Source of the DNA: Frondihabitans sucicola
GTDB lineage: Bacteria > Actinomycetota > Actinomycetes > Actinomycetales > Microbacteriaceae
DNA length: 64,000 nucleotides
Assembly (NCBI RefSeq): GCF_030296615.1
Contig: NZ_AP027732.1
Location: forward strand, 3,043,042 to 3,107,041
Direction: 5' to 3'
A program made the translations under genes and the position numbers. Shown here in pieces: positions 52,304 through 61,205 of this stretch (position 1 is the stretch's first letter; every line of letters begins with the position of its first letter). The notes under the pieces were generated by a model, which had not been told where the DNA came from, did not search any database, and was given only the letters and a program-made list of their open reading frames with translations.

Positions 52304-53079
52304 CCCTCGACGTGAACGGCCTCAGCGTCGACATCGGCGGGCGGCGCGTGGTCGACGACCTCAGTTTCTCGGTCGCCGGCGGCGACCGGCTGGGGCTGAT
52401 CGGCGAGTCCGGGTCGGGCAAATCGCTGACGGTCCTCTCGGTGATCGGTCTCGCCCCGGACGAGGCCACGGTCACCGGCAGCATCCGGCTCGACGGACGC
52501 GAACTCGTCGGCCTCTCCGAGCGCGAGCTCGCCCGCGTGCGCGGCTCCCAGGTCGGCACGGTGTTCCAAGATCCGCTCTCGGCCCTCAACCCTCTCCACA
52601 CCATCGGGCGCCAGATCGCCGAGCCGCTGCGTCTGCACGACAGGCTGTCCAAGCGCGAAGCCCGCGCCAGGGCCATCGCAGCGGCGCGCGAGGTGGGGCT
52701 CCCCGATCCTGCGACCATCGTCGACCTGTATCCGCACCAGCTCTCCGGCGGGCAGCGGCAGCGGGTGGGCATCGCCATCGCCCTGATCGCCGAGCCGGCG
52801 CTGATCCTCGCCGACGAACCCACGACCGCCCTCGACGTCACGACGCAGGCCGAGATCCTCGCGCTGTTCCGGCGCCTCGTCGAAGAGCGAGGGGCGACCC
52901 TCGTGTTCGTGACGCACGACCTGGCCGTGCTGGCTCAGATCACCGACGACGTCGTCGTCCTGGCGCAGGGGCGGGCCATCGAGCAGGGCACGGTGGGGCG
53001 GATCCTGCACGCGCCGGAACACCCCGTGACCCGCGGCCTCGTCGCCGCGGCCCGGGCGACGACCTGGAGCGCGTCGTGA
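52300..53079 (+). CDS. Peptide ABC transporter ATP-binding protein (DppD type)
   Basis: The 259-residue ATPase has Walker A LIGESGSGKSLTVLSVIG near residue 35, Q-loop TVFQDPLSALNPL, signature [18 protein letters not shown] and Walker B LILADEPTTALDVT. I set the start at ATG 52300, which has GAGAGGAG upstream and overlaps the DppC stop as ATGA. The C-terminal extension with a cysteine cluster found in E. coli DppD is absent, so it is the short form. The stop lies in a 20-bp tandem duplication. Confidence 0.94.
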   Translation: MTLDVNGLSVDIGGRRVVDDLSFSVAGGDRLGLIGESGSGKSLTVLSVIGLAPDEATVTGSIRLDGRELVGLSERELARVRGSQVGTVFQDPLSALNPLHTIGRQIAEPLRLHDRLSKREARARAIAAAREVGLPDPATIVDLYPHQLSGGQRQRVGIAIALIAEPALILADEPTTALDVTTQAEILALFRRLVEERGATLVFVTHDLAVLAQITDDVVVLAQGRAIEQGTVGRILHAPEHPVTRGLVAAARATTWSAS

Positions 53080-53100
53080 GCCCCTGGAGCGTCTCGTGAG
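53063..53100. repeat. 20-bp tandem duplication at the DppD/DppF junction
   Basis: CCTGGAGCGCGTCGTGAG (53063-53080) recurs as CCTGGAGCGTCTCGTGAG (53083-53100) with two changes, a 20-bp period. Each copy holds a GTGA. In the first it ends the upstream gene; in the second it starts the downstream gene. The duplication thus split a former stop-start overlap. Confidence 0.75.
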
Positions 53101-53920
53101 CGCGGGCGCCGACGTGCTCCTGGAAGCGCGCGGGGTCGGGCGCGACTTCGTACTGCCCCGGCAGTCGCTGTTCACGCCGGGTGTCGTCCGGCACGCGGTC
53201 GTCGACGCGTCGCTCACGGTCGGCGCGTCGGAGAGCGTCGGTCTGATCGGCGAATCCGGCTCCGGGAAGTCGACGCTCGTCAAGATCCTCCTCGCCCTCG
53301 ACACGGCCACCCGCGGCTCCGTCGCCTTCGACGGCCGTCCGGTCGCGCCGGGCCGCGCCCGCGACCTGCGCTGGCTGCGGCGCGACACGGGAATCGTCCT
53401 GCAGGATCCCTACTCCTCCCTCGATCCCCGGATGCGCGTCCTCGACATCGTCGCGGAACCGCTGCGAGCCCTCGACGTCCCGGGCGACCACCGCGCGCTC
53501 GTCCTCGCGCAGCTCGATCGGGTCGGGCTCGCGGCCGGCGCCTTCGACTCGCTGCTCGACCGGTACCCGCACGAGTTCAGCGGGGGTCAGAGACAGCGGA
53601 TCGCGATCGCCAGGGCTCTCGTGCACTCGCCCAAGCTGCTCGTGGGTGACGAGCCCCTGAGCGCCCTCGACGTCACCGTTCGGGCGCAGATCCTCTCGCT
53701 GCTGGCATCGCTCCGCGAGGAGCGCGGGCTCGCTCTGCTCATCGTGTCGCACGACCTCGGGCTGGTGAACCACCTTTCCGACCGGGTCGCGGTCATGAAG
53801 AGCGGGCGGATCGTCGAACAGGGCCCCACGCACGACGTCCTGCACGCACCGACGCACGAGTACACGAGGCGGTTGATCGCCGCCGTACCCACGCTCGACG
53901 TCGCTCCGCCCCGCGAGTAG
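53096..53920 (+). CDS. Peptide ABC transporter ATP-binding protein (DppF type)
   Basis: The 274-residue ATPase has Walker A LIGESGSGKSTLVKILLAL near residue 50, Q-loop IVLQDPYSSLDPRMRV, signature YPHEFSGGQRQRIAIARAL and Walker B LLVGDEPLSALDVTV. It completes the importer with two permeases and two ATPases. Start GTG 53096 lies in the second copy of the 20-bp duplication. A GTG at 53076 in the first copy is out of frame and stops after seven codons. It ends at 53920, with the convergent amidase gene 112 bp away. Confidence 0.93.
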   Translation: MSAGADVLLEARGVGRDFVLPRQSLFTPGVVRHAVVDASLTVGASESVGLIGESGSGKSTLVKILLALDTATRGSVAFDGRPVAPGRARDLRWLRRDTGIVLQDPYSSLDPRMRVLDIVAEPLRALDVPGDHRALVLAQLDRVGLAAGAFDSLLDRYPHEFSGGQRQRIAIARALVHSPKLLVGDEPLSALDVTVRAQILSLLASLREERGLALLIVSHDLGLVNHLSDRVAVMKSGRIVEQGPTHDVLHAPTHEYTRRLIAAVPTLDVAPPRE

Positions 53921-54004
53921 TCGCCTCGCTGAGGCAGTGGTCGCGTCGGTGACGACAGCTCGCTCCGGTCGCTGGGGAGCGGTCCGCCGGGGCTGCTCGC
54001 CGGG

Positions 54005-54052
54005 GCCGCTACCAGCCGGGCGGGTGTCGCCGCTACCAGCCGGGCGGGTGTC
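54005..54052. repeat. 24-bp perfect tandem repeat at the amidase stop codon
   Basis: The 24-base unit beginning GCCGCTACCAGCCGGGCGGG occurs at 54005-54028 and again at 54029-54052. The second copy holds the amidase stop codon and its last residues (RHPPGW); the first copy repeats them beyond the stop. A degenerate third copy starts at 54053. Confidence 0.85.
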
Positions 54053-55453
54053 GCCGCTGCCAGCGGAGGCGTCGCTCGAGCTGCGCGCCGATGGAGAGCA
54101 GCACGTCTTCTCGACCGGGGCGGCCGATGAGCTGCACGCCGACCGGGAGACCGTCGACCTCGGCCACCGGCAGCGAGATCGCCGGCAGGCCGCTGACGTT
54201 CACGAACGAGGTGAACGGGGCGTAGAGGCACTGCTGCTCGAAATTCCGCTCGGCGTCTTCCGCGTCGTACCAGCCGATCGGTCGCGGCGGCAGCGCCACC
54301 GTCGGCGTGAGGACGGCATCGTAGGGCTCGAACGCGGCGATCACGGTGCGCTCGAACGCGGTGAGCCCGGACAGGGCCTGGGCGAGGTCGCGGGCCGAGA
54401 GCGCTCGACCGTGCTCGACCAGCCAGCGCGTGATCGGCTCGAGGAGGTCGAGATCATTCCCTTCGGCGGGAATGGACGCGGCTCCGGCCTTCCACAGCAC
54501 GGTGAACCAGCGCCCGTAGTCGGTCGCCGGCAGGGTCGCCTCGTCGATCTCGTGGCCGACGGCGGCGAGGTGCTCGAGGGTGACAGCCAGGGCCTCGTGG
54601 ACGGAGGGGTCGAGCCGCACGTCGTAGGTGTCGTCCCAGGGGCTCTGCGTCGTGACCCCGATGCGGAATCGCCCCTCCCCGCGGACGGCCGAGCCGAGGA
54701 AGGAGCCGTCCGGGCTCTGCGGCGCCCTGAGTGCGTAGAGGTCGCGCGGCGGGTGACCGTCGGGCGACACGAGGGCATCGAGCAGCATGCCGGCGTCTGC
54801 CACCGTCCGGGCGAGTGGTCCGCCGACGGCGAGGCCACCGAGACTCGCGATCCCCGACTGGGAGGGCACGCGCCCGCGAGACGGCTTCAGGCCCACGAGG
54901 CCGGTCGCCGAAGCGGGAATACGGATCGATCCACCGCCGTCCGAACCCGGTGCGAACGGAAGCAGACCGGCTGCGACCGCCGCCGCCGCTCCCCGCTCGA
55001 CCCGCCGGGGCCGAGCGCGAGGTCGTACGGATTGCGGGTCGGCGGTCCGATCAGCGACTCGGTGTACGACGTCAGCCCGAACTCCGGTGTCGCCGTCTTT
55101 CCGAGGCTGATGGCCCCCGCCGTGTCGACGGCCTCGACGATCCCTGCGTCGACGGTCGCCACGCGCCCGCGAGAGAGCCGCGATCCCGCCCCCGTCGCGA
55201 CTCCCGCTCGGTCGTAGAGATCCTTGTCGGCAAGTGAGAGGCCCCAGAGGGGTGCTGCGCTCCGACCGCCCTCCGCGAGGGCATCCGCGCGTGCCCGAGC
55301 CGCATCGGCCGTCACCGTGACGAAGGCGCCGACGGCAGGATCGAGACGCCCCACCCGCTTGAGATAGTGGTCGACGAGTTCGCGGGGCGAGACCTCGCCG
55401 CGGCGAAGCCAGTCGTACTGTTCCTGGGCACTCAGATGATGGAGTTCGAACAT
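54033..55453 (-). CDS. Amidase of the amidase-signature family (frameshift)
   Basis: The joined protein has about 473 residues. It begins MFELHHLSAQEQYDWLRRGE and has the catalytic lysine block LSLADKDLYDRAG near residue 75, the Gly/Ser-rich signature GPGGSSGGAAAAVAAGLLPF with its catalytic serine, and SDGGGSIRIPAS. VGLKPSRGRVPSQSG and VARSPLART-like GGPLARTVADAGMLLDAL follow. The enzyme would hydrolyse an amide. The frame breaks at the C4 run 54991-54994, just after GGSSGG; one added base joins the halves. The substrate is unknown; the peptide transporter ends 112 bp away in the opposite direction. Confidence 0.9.
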
Positions 55454-55658
55454 CGGGCCGAGCCTATCGCGGGCCTCCCTCCCTGCGCTTTCGAGGGGCA
55501 ATCAGCCCGTGCCGGGGTACAAGATGGCGCTCACTGGACAGAGTGCTGGACGTACGGGCAGACAGAGGGGTATGGTCCAGAGATCGGGCGGCCAACCACC
55601 GCCACTCGAGGTCTTACCAGCCTCGAGAACTTCAACGATCCATCACCGAGGTGACGCC

Positions 55659-57055
55659 GTGGATCAGACGGCCGCCGTGGCACACACGGCAGACAGCCCG
55701 CACAGGGTGCGGGCCTTTGCACGCCGTCTTCTCCTCGCCGGAGCCGTCTCCGGCGGGTTCGTGGTGCTGGGTCTCGCTCTCTCGTCGCAGTCGGCGTCGG
55801 CGGCCCCGGCGCCCGTGGCCTCACACTCCGTCAGCGCCGGCGTCGTCGCGCACGCGCAGCCCGCTCCCAAGCCGGTGGCACCGCGGTCCGAACCGGTCCG
55901 AGACCTCGTGCGCGCTGTCACGACACCGGTCGCTTCCGTGCTGCACGCCGTCACGTCGGCTCCGCACGCAGCACCCGCTCCGGTCCCCCATCCGGCGGCT
56001 CCCGCCGCGCCGGCAACTCACGTGGCCACCCCTCCTGCGGCGCCCGCTTCTCACCCCGCGGCGCCCGTGGCGCGCCCTGCGGCGCCTGCCGCCACGCCGG
56101 TCGCTCCCCCGCTTCGGCCACGGTCGCAGCGCCCCAGCAGACCCCGTCGAGCACCGGCCTCGCCCACCCCGTCGGCAAGGTCGTCACGGCCGTGACGACG
56201 CCCGCCACGCGGGTGACGACCGACGTCACGAAAGCTGCCGGGTCATCCGTCACCGGGGCCCTCGGCGTGGTTTCGAAGGCCACCGAGCCTGTTGCGCCCG
56301 TCCACCAGATCGTCGCCCAGGTCGCCCCGGCCGTCACCCAGGTGCTCGACACGGTGGCCGACGCCGACCTGGTGTCTCAGCTCGTCACTCCCGTGGCCAC
56401 CACGGTCGACGGCGTGGTCGACTCGGTCCCCGGCCTGTCCACCATCACGGGCGACCACCTCGTCGCCACGATCACCGATCCGGTGGTCTCGACAGTCGAC
56501 CAGACGGTCTCGGCTCTTGCCGACGGAGCCGCCTCGCCGAGCCTGCCCGGTGTGCCGCCGATCGTCGTGCCGCCGGTCGTCGTCGGACCGCCGTCGAGCG
56601 GCACAGCGCCGACGCAGCCCGGCACTTCCGGAGCGAGCGCGGGCGCCAGTGGCGTCCTTGCCCAGGCCAGCATCTCGGCAGGCGACAGCGCGACGACCGA
56701 AGACGCCTCGTCCGCGACCGCGAGCCGTAGCATCCTGCTCGCTTCTGATTCTTCCGGCGCCATGCCGAGCTGGCTCGCCGCGCTCGACTCGGCTGCCTCG
56801 CACTCCTCGACGCCTGCCGGTGGCTCCGCCCCGGCAGCGCCTTCCGGCCCCACGCCCGGCCCGGTTCCGGCGGCTCCCGCCGGCACCGTCTCGTCGGGCA
56901 GCCTCACCGGTGGCGCCGCAGGCTCTGCGGGTTCCGCAGGCATCCAGGGCGACTCGATCTTCTGGCCGATTCCGGCCGGGGCAACACAGGTGACCGGACA
57001 GCGCGTCGTCGCTGCAGCGGCTCCCACGTTCGACTCCGACACGACTCCCGACTAG
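55659..57055 (+). CDS. Secreted Ala/Pro-rich surface protein of unknown function (frameshift)
   Basis: The joined product has about 465 residues. A long signal peptide (about 15-50, LLLAGAVSGGFVVLGLALSS, cleavage after SASA) is followed by a Pro/Ala-rich stretch, then a Val/Thr-rich region with the recurring VTTPV-S/T-V pattern (VTTPVASVLHAVTSA; LVTPVATTVDGVVDSV; ITDPVVSTVDQTVSA). A low-complexity Gly/Ser/Pro tail ends in TFDSDTTPD, without a sortase motif. The frame breaks at the C5 run 56106-56110; one added base gives VAPPASATVAAPQQ. Start GTG 55659 has GAGGTG upstream. It precedes the chaplin-like gene and may act with it. No known family is recognised. Confidence 0.75.
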
Positions 57056-57280
57056 TTCGCGGACCTGCTCCAAGCCGGCTTCGCCGGCGCGAGCACACCG
57101 GTCCTCAGGCCGCCTCGGCGGCCCGGCCGTTGACCGTCGCTCCTCGTGACGGCACCTGCCGACAGTCACTCTCCTCGCCCTGCGCGTCGCGGCTCCCGCT
57201 GCGGGCAGAAAGCACCGGACGCCTTCTGCGCCCCGTGCTTCCGGCGAACAGTCGAATCACTCGATTTCTGGAGTCACACC
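57056..57280. other. 225-bp gap between two surface-protein genes
   Basis: It has small GC hairpins (GCCGGC-TTC-GCCGGC near 57074 and GGCCGCC/GGCGGCC near 57111) that could slow or end transcription after the first gene. The last bases carry GGAG eight bases before the next ATG. No other gene is visible. Confidence 0.4.
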
Positions 57281-59500
57281 ATGAACAAATACGTTTTCCG
57301 CGGGCTCATCGGAGCCTGCTTCGTCGGAGGCCTCTGGGCCGTCGGCGCCACAGCGGCCAATGCCGCTCCAGCCACGACGGCCGGTGACGGTGTGCTCTCG
57401 GGCACGCAGGTCGACGCCGTCGTCAGCACGCCCGTGAAGGTCGTCGGCTCGGCGATCTCCGGGGTCGGCAAGGCCGTCAGCACCGGCTCTCACGCCGCAG
57501 CTCCGGCCGCACCGGCCGCACCCGCCGCACCGGCCGCACCGGCCGCACCCGCCGCACCGGCCGCACCGGCCGCCTCGGCGCCCACCACGACCGGAACATC
57601 GGGGATCCTCTCGGGCACGCAGGGCATCGTCTCGGTGCACGTTCCCGTCACGGTCAGCGGCAACGCCGTCTCGGTGGCCGGTGACAGCACGAGTTCCTCG
57701 AGCTCGGCGTCGTCGACGGCACCCGCAACACCCGCGTCGTCCGCTCCGGCAGCCACCGCTCCGGCGGCTACGACGTCCGGTTCGCACGCTGTCGCCTCCG
57801 GCACGCAGGTGGTCCCGAAGGTCACGGCGCCCGTCACGGCATCCGGCAACGCCATCTCGGTGCTCGGCGACTCGAAGTCGACGGGCTCGTCGACCGCATC
57901 GCCGACCGCCGCTCCGGCGGCTGCCGACTCGTCCGCGGCTCCCAGCACGAGCGGCTCGAACAGCGCTCTCGGCGGCACGCAGGCCCTCATCGGCCTCAAC
58001 GTCCCGATCACCGTGGCCGGCAACGGCATCTCGGTGCTCGGCGACTCGGACTCGAGCGGTTCGACGGCTTCTTCGTCGGGCGCAGGATCATCCGATCCCG
58101 CCTCCGCGACGACGACCGGCGGCTCCTCGATCGGTGGCGGGTCGCAGGCCCTCATCGGCTTGGACGTCCCGATCACCGTGGCCGGCAACGGCATCTCGGT
58201 GCTCGGCGACTCGAACTCGAGCGGTTCCGGTGTTGCAGTGACGCCGACGGCGTCCGGTTCGTCCGCAGAATCGGCTGCCCCGACCACGACCGGCTCGGAC
58301 AGCATCGCCGGCGGGACGCAGATCGCCCCGACCGTCGGGCTCCCCGTGACGGTCTCGGGCAACGCGATCTCGGTCCTGGGCGACTCATCCACGGCGGGTT
58401 CGACGACCGGCACCCCGGCCACCGCGGGTACCGGCACGGGCACGAACAGCTCAACCGGCAGCACCACCACCGGCTCCGACGGCATCGCCAGCGGCACCCA
58501 GGTCACACCGACCGTCGGCGCACCCGTGACCGTCGGCGGCGACGCCATCTCCGTCCTCGGAGACAGCACCACCACCGGCTCCACCACCAACACCCCCGCA
58601 ACCACGGGCACCGGCACGGGCACGAACAGCTCAACCGGCAGCACCACCACCGGCTCCGACGGCATCGCCAGCGGCACCCAGGTCACACCGACCGTCGGCG
58701 CACCCGTGACCGTCGGCGGCGACGCCATCTCCGTCCTCGGAGACAGCACCACCACCGGCTCCACCACCAACACCCCCGCAACCACGGGCACCGGCACGGG
58801 CACGAACAGCTCGACCGGCAGCACCACCACCGGCTCCGACGGCATCGCCAGCGGCACCCAGGTCACACCGACCGTCGGCATCCCCGTGACCGCGACGGGA
58901 ACCGCCGTCTCCGTGATCGGAGACTCCACCTCGACCGGCTCCACCACCGGCGGCGCGACGGGCACCACTCCCGGCACGACGACCGGAACCGGCAGCACCA
59001 CCACCGGTGACGGCGGGCTCCTCGGGGGCACCCAGATCGCTCCGATCGTCAGCCTTCCCGTGACCATCGGCGGCGACGCCGTGTCAGTGATCGGCGACAG
59101 CACGACGACCGGATCGACCACCGGAACCGACCCGACGGGCCCCACCGACCCGACCGGACCGACCGGCCCCACCGGACCGACCGACCCGACCGGACCGACC
59201 GGCCCCACCGGACCGACCGACCCGGGCACGCCGACCACGCCCGTCACCACGGGTCCGTCGACCACCGGCACCGTCCCCACGGGCGGCAACGGCAACGGCA
59301 CCAGCGGTGTGATCACCACGGCCGCGACCGGCACGGGTGCCTCGAGCACCTCGGCGGGCCTCGCAGCCAGCACCGCTCTCGCCGCCGACGGCAGCCTCGC
59401 GTTCACGGGAAGCACCTCTCCGGTGGCTCCCCTGGCCGCGGCGATTCTGCTCATGCTCGCCGGTTTCGCTCTCCTGCTTCGCCGCCGCGCGCAGCGGTGA
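57281..59500 (+). CDS. Chaplin-like multi-repeat cell-wall protein with LAFTG sortase signal
   Basis: The 739-residue protein has an intact frame. The signal peptide (1-28, ending TAANAAPA) is followed by ten repeats of 35-60 residues with the core SGTQVxPxVxxPVTVSGNAISVLGDS. This core resembles the chaplin domain (GNQV-APV-VPV-VCGN-VSVIG) but has no cysteine. Linkers are Ala-Pro repeats early on and Thr/Gly/Ser-rich later, ending with a TGPTDPTGPTGPT collagen-like run. The C-terminus has LAFTG, a hydrophobic helix and RRRAQR, the layout of a class E sortase substrate as in long chaplins. No sortase lies in the window. Repeats 7 and 8 are identical in DNA. A fibre-like wall-anchored coat is inferred. 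Confidence 0.85.
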   Translation: MNKYVFRGLIGACFVGGLWAVGATAANAAPATTAGDGVLSGTQVDAVVSTPVKVVGSAISGVGKAVSTGSHAAAPAAPAAPAAPAAPAAPAAPAAPAASAPTTTGTSGILSGTQGIVSVHVPVTVSGNAVSVAGDSTSSSSSASSTAPATPASSAPAATAPAATTSGSHAVASGTQVVPKVTAPVTASGNAISVLGDSKSTGSSTASPTAAPAAADSSAAPSTSGSNSALGGTQALIGLNVPITVAGNGISVLGDSDSSGSTASSSGAGSSDPASATTTGGSSIGGGSQALIGLDVPITVAGNGISVLGDSNSSGSGVAVTPTASGSSAESAAPTTTGSDSIAGGTQIAPTVGLPVTVSGNAISVLGDSSTAGSTTGTPATAGTGTGTNSSTGSTTTGSDGIASGTQVTPTVGAPVTVGGDAISVLGDSTTTGSTTNTPATTGTGTGTNSSTGSTTTGSDGIASGTQVTPTVGAPVTVGGDAISVLGDSTTTGSTTNTPATTGTGTGTNSSTGSTTTGSDGIASGTQVTPTVGIPVTATGTAVSVIGDSTSTGSTTGGATGTTPGTTTGTGSTTTGDGGLLGGTQIAPIVSLPVTIGGDAVSVIGDSTTTGSTTGTDPTGPTDPTGPTGPTGPTDPTGPTGPTGPTDPGTPTTPVTTGPSTTGTVPTGGNGNGTSGVITTAATGTGASSTSAGLAASTALAADGSLAFTGSTSPVAPLAAAILLMLAGFALLLRRRAQR
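58441..58879 (+). repeat. 180-bp identical tandem repeats in the chaplin-like gene
   Basis: 58441-58620 and 58621-58800 are identical over all 180 bases by direct reading. A third copy, 58801-58879, follows with one change before it diverges. The period is an exact multiple of three, so copy changes keep the frame and alter the number of chaplin-like repeats. Older repeats in the gene are more diverged. Confidence 0.97.
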
Positions 59501-59522
59501 TGCGTCTGAGCTGAACTCGGCA

Positions 59523-59564
59523 GCGCCGAATCGACCCGCCTCCCGGGGTGGGTCGATTCGGCGC
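59523..59564 (+). terminator. Strong hairpin after the chaplin-like gene
   Basis: GCGCCGAATCGACCC (59523-59537) pairs over 15 bases with GGGTCGATTCGGCGC (59550-59564), with a 12-base loop. It lies 22 bp past the stop and ends the surface-protein transcript. Confidence 0.85.
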
Positions 59565-59618
59565 GCCCGGACTGCCCCGACTCTGGGCGACGTCGGCGGC
59601 TGACGCTAGCGTGGTCGC

Positions 59619-60107
59619 ATGCTTCTCCCCCGCACCGACGCTCCCTTCGCCGGCGACGAGCGCGCACTCCTCGACGGCTTCCTCGCCTTCCAGCGGTCGA
59701 CCGTCGCCCTCAAGGCGACAGGCCTCACCGACGAGCTGGCCTCGCGGCGGCTGCTGCCATCGGTCACCACGGTCATCGGGCTCATCCAGCACCTGGGCGA
59801 CGTCGAGCGCAGCTGGATCCTCGATGACCTGCTCGGCCTCCCCTTCGAGACCCGGTGGAGCGACGGCGATCCCGATGGCGAGTTCCGCATCGAACCCGGC
59901 ACGACCCTCGCGGGTGCCCTCGCCGAGTACGAGGCGGCCTGCGCCGAGACCAGCCTCGCGATCGCGGGGCTGCCCCTCGACCTCCGCACGCGCGACGGGC
60001 GCTTCGAGCTGCGATGGGTGATCCTGCACCTGATCGAAGAGACGGCGCGGCACGCCGGCCACATCGACATCCTGCGCGAGCTGCTCGACGGCGAGACGGG
60101 CGAGTAG
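59619..60107 (+). CDS. DinB-family (DUF664) protein
   Basis: The 162-residue four-helix protein has the likely metal-ligand histidines IGLIQHLGDVERSW and HLIEETARHAGHIDILRELL, typical of the DinB/DUF664 superfamily. Members include thiol-S-transferases such as mycothiol- or bacillithiol-dependent enzymes, but many are uncharacterised. The reaction cannot be assigned. It is followed by the SMR gene with a five-base gap. Confidence 0.88.
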   Translation: MLLPRTDAPFAGDERALLDGFLAFQRSTVALKATGLTDELASRRLLPSVTTVIGLIQHLGDVERSWILDDLLGLPFETRWSDGDPDGEFRIEPGTTLAGALAEYEAACAETSLAIAGLPLDLRTRDGRFELRWVILHLIEETARHAGHIDILRELLDGETGE

Positions 60108-60112
60108 GCACC

Positions 60113-60451
60113 GTGGGCTACGTCTTTCTCGCCATCGCCATCGCCAGCGAAGTCGTCGCGACGACCTTCCTGCGCGTCGTCAGCGGCCCGAACGCCCCGT
60201 GGTGGCCGTACATCGTGGTCGTCGTCGGCTACGTCCTCTCGTTCGTCATGCTTTCGCAGGCCCTCCGGGCCGAGATCCCGTTAGGAGTCGCGTACGCCGT
60301 CTGGGCGGGAGCCGGCGTCGTCCTGGTCGCTCTGATCAGCTGGCTCGTGTTCCGTGAACCGCTCACCCTCGCCCAGATCGGCGGAATCGTGCTCGTCATC
60401 GCAGGGGTGGGTCTACTCGAGCTCGGCGGGCGCCACCCCGCCGACGCCTGA
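60113..60451 (+). CDS. Small multidrug resistance (SMR) family transporter
   Basis: The 112-residue protein has four membrane helices and the essential glutamate in AIASEVVATTFLR (residue 13, equivalent to EmrE Glu14). The last loop before the fourth helix reads FREPLTLAQIGGIVLVIAGV. SMR proteins export cationic compounds such as quaternary amines or guanidinium by proton exchange. GTG 60113 was chosen because it directly precedes GYVFLAIAI. Confidence 0.93.
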   Translation: MGYVFLAIAIASEVVATTFLRVVSGPNAPWWPYIVVVVGYVLSFVMLSQALRAEIPLGVAYAVWAGAGVVLVALISWLVFREPLTLAQIGGIVLVIAGVGLLELGGRHPADA

Positions 60452-60519
60452 ATCGCGGGTCGGGCCCGTCCACGCCGTGACGAAGCGCCGACCAATCGCC
60501 CCACGAATGCTGTCGCTCG

Positions 60520-61119
60520 CTAGGCCTTGGGCCGTCGCCTCTTCTTGAGTGACTTCTGCATCATGACCGTGCCGAGCCACCGATCGAACTTGAACCCGAC
60601 CCGACCCATCCGGCCGGCCTCTTTGAAGCCGTAGGAGGCGTGCAGGCGGATGGACGCATCGGCTCCCTTGTCGGCGATGACGGCGATGATCTCGCGGATC
60701 CCCGCGTCGATGCAGGCCTCGATGAGCGCCCCGAGCAGCGCCTTGCCCAGCCCCTTCCCCGTGGAGGCCGGGCCGAGGTAGATGGAGTCCTCGACCGTGT
60801 ACCGGTAGGCGGCCTTCGACTGCCACGGATACACCATCGTGTACCCGAGGAGTTGCCCGGAGGGCGATTCGGCGACCAGGATCGGCATCCCCAGCTGTTC
60901 GAGGCGGGCGTACTTGGCACGCCAGTCGCGGATCGTCATCGCCTTCTCGTCGAAGGTGACCGTCGAATTGGCGACGTAGTGGTTGTAGATGTCACGGATG
61001 GCCGGCAGATCTTCGGCCGAGGCCGGCCGGATCGTGTACGAAAAGGGCGCCTCGGGCACCGGCTTCGGGCGCAGGGCGCGGGGCAACTGTCGCCGCGGCT
61101 GGTATTCCTCTTCGAGCAC
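60520..61119 (-). CDS. GNAT N-acetyltransferase (PAT/MnaT-like)
   Basis: The 199-residue protein has the GNAT acetyl-CoA loop GPASTGKGLGKALLGALIEAC near residue 120 and the IRPASAEDLPAIRDIYNHYV start typical of phosphinothricin and methionine sulfoximine acetyltransferases, followed by HASYGFKEAGRMGRVGFKFDRW. It would acetylate such amino-acid analogues. The first 25 residues are not conserved, so the start may be later than the GTG at 61119. It is transcribed alone, convergent with the SMR gene. Confidence 0.9.
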   Translation of the reverse strand: MLEEEYQPRRQLPRALRPKPVPEAPFSYTIRPASAEDLPAIRDIYNHYVANSTVTFDEKAMTIRDWRAKYARLEQLGMPILVAESPSGQLLGYTMVYPWQSKAAYRYTVEDSIYLGPASTGKGLGKALLGALIEACIDAGIREIIAVIADKGADASIRLHASYGFKEAGRMGRVGFKFDRWLGTVMMQKSLKKRRRPKA

Positions 61120-61205
61120 GGTTCAGCCTGTCACGTCCGACGCGGAACCGCACGGCGACAGCCGGGGCGGAGCCGGGGAGGTCGCGCTTCGGTTCGACGG
61201 CTCGC

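Noticed and set aside
57500..57575. Ala-Pro repeat run (PAAPAAP) as a separate element
   Set aside because: It is a linker within the chaplin-like protein and follows codon triplets throughout.
58441..58879. CRISPR array
   Set aside because: The repeats are 180 bp long, contiguous without unique spacers, and in the reading frame of a repeat protein.
59855..60451. 198-residue frame reading through DinB into the SMR gene
   Set aside because: The upstream part is a shadow of DinB; SMR proteins are about 110 residues, and GTG 60113 gives exactly that.
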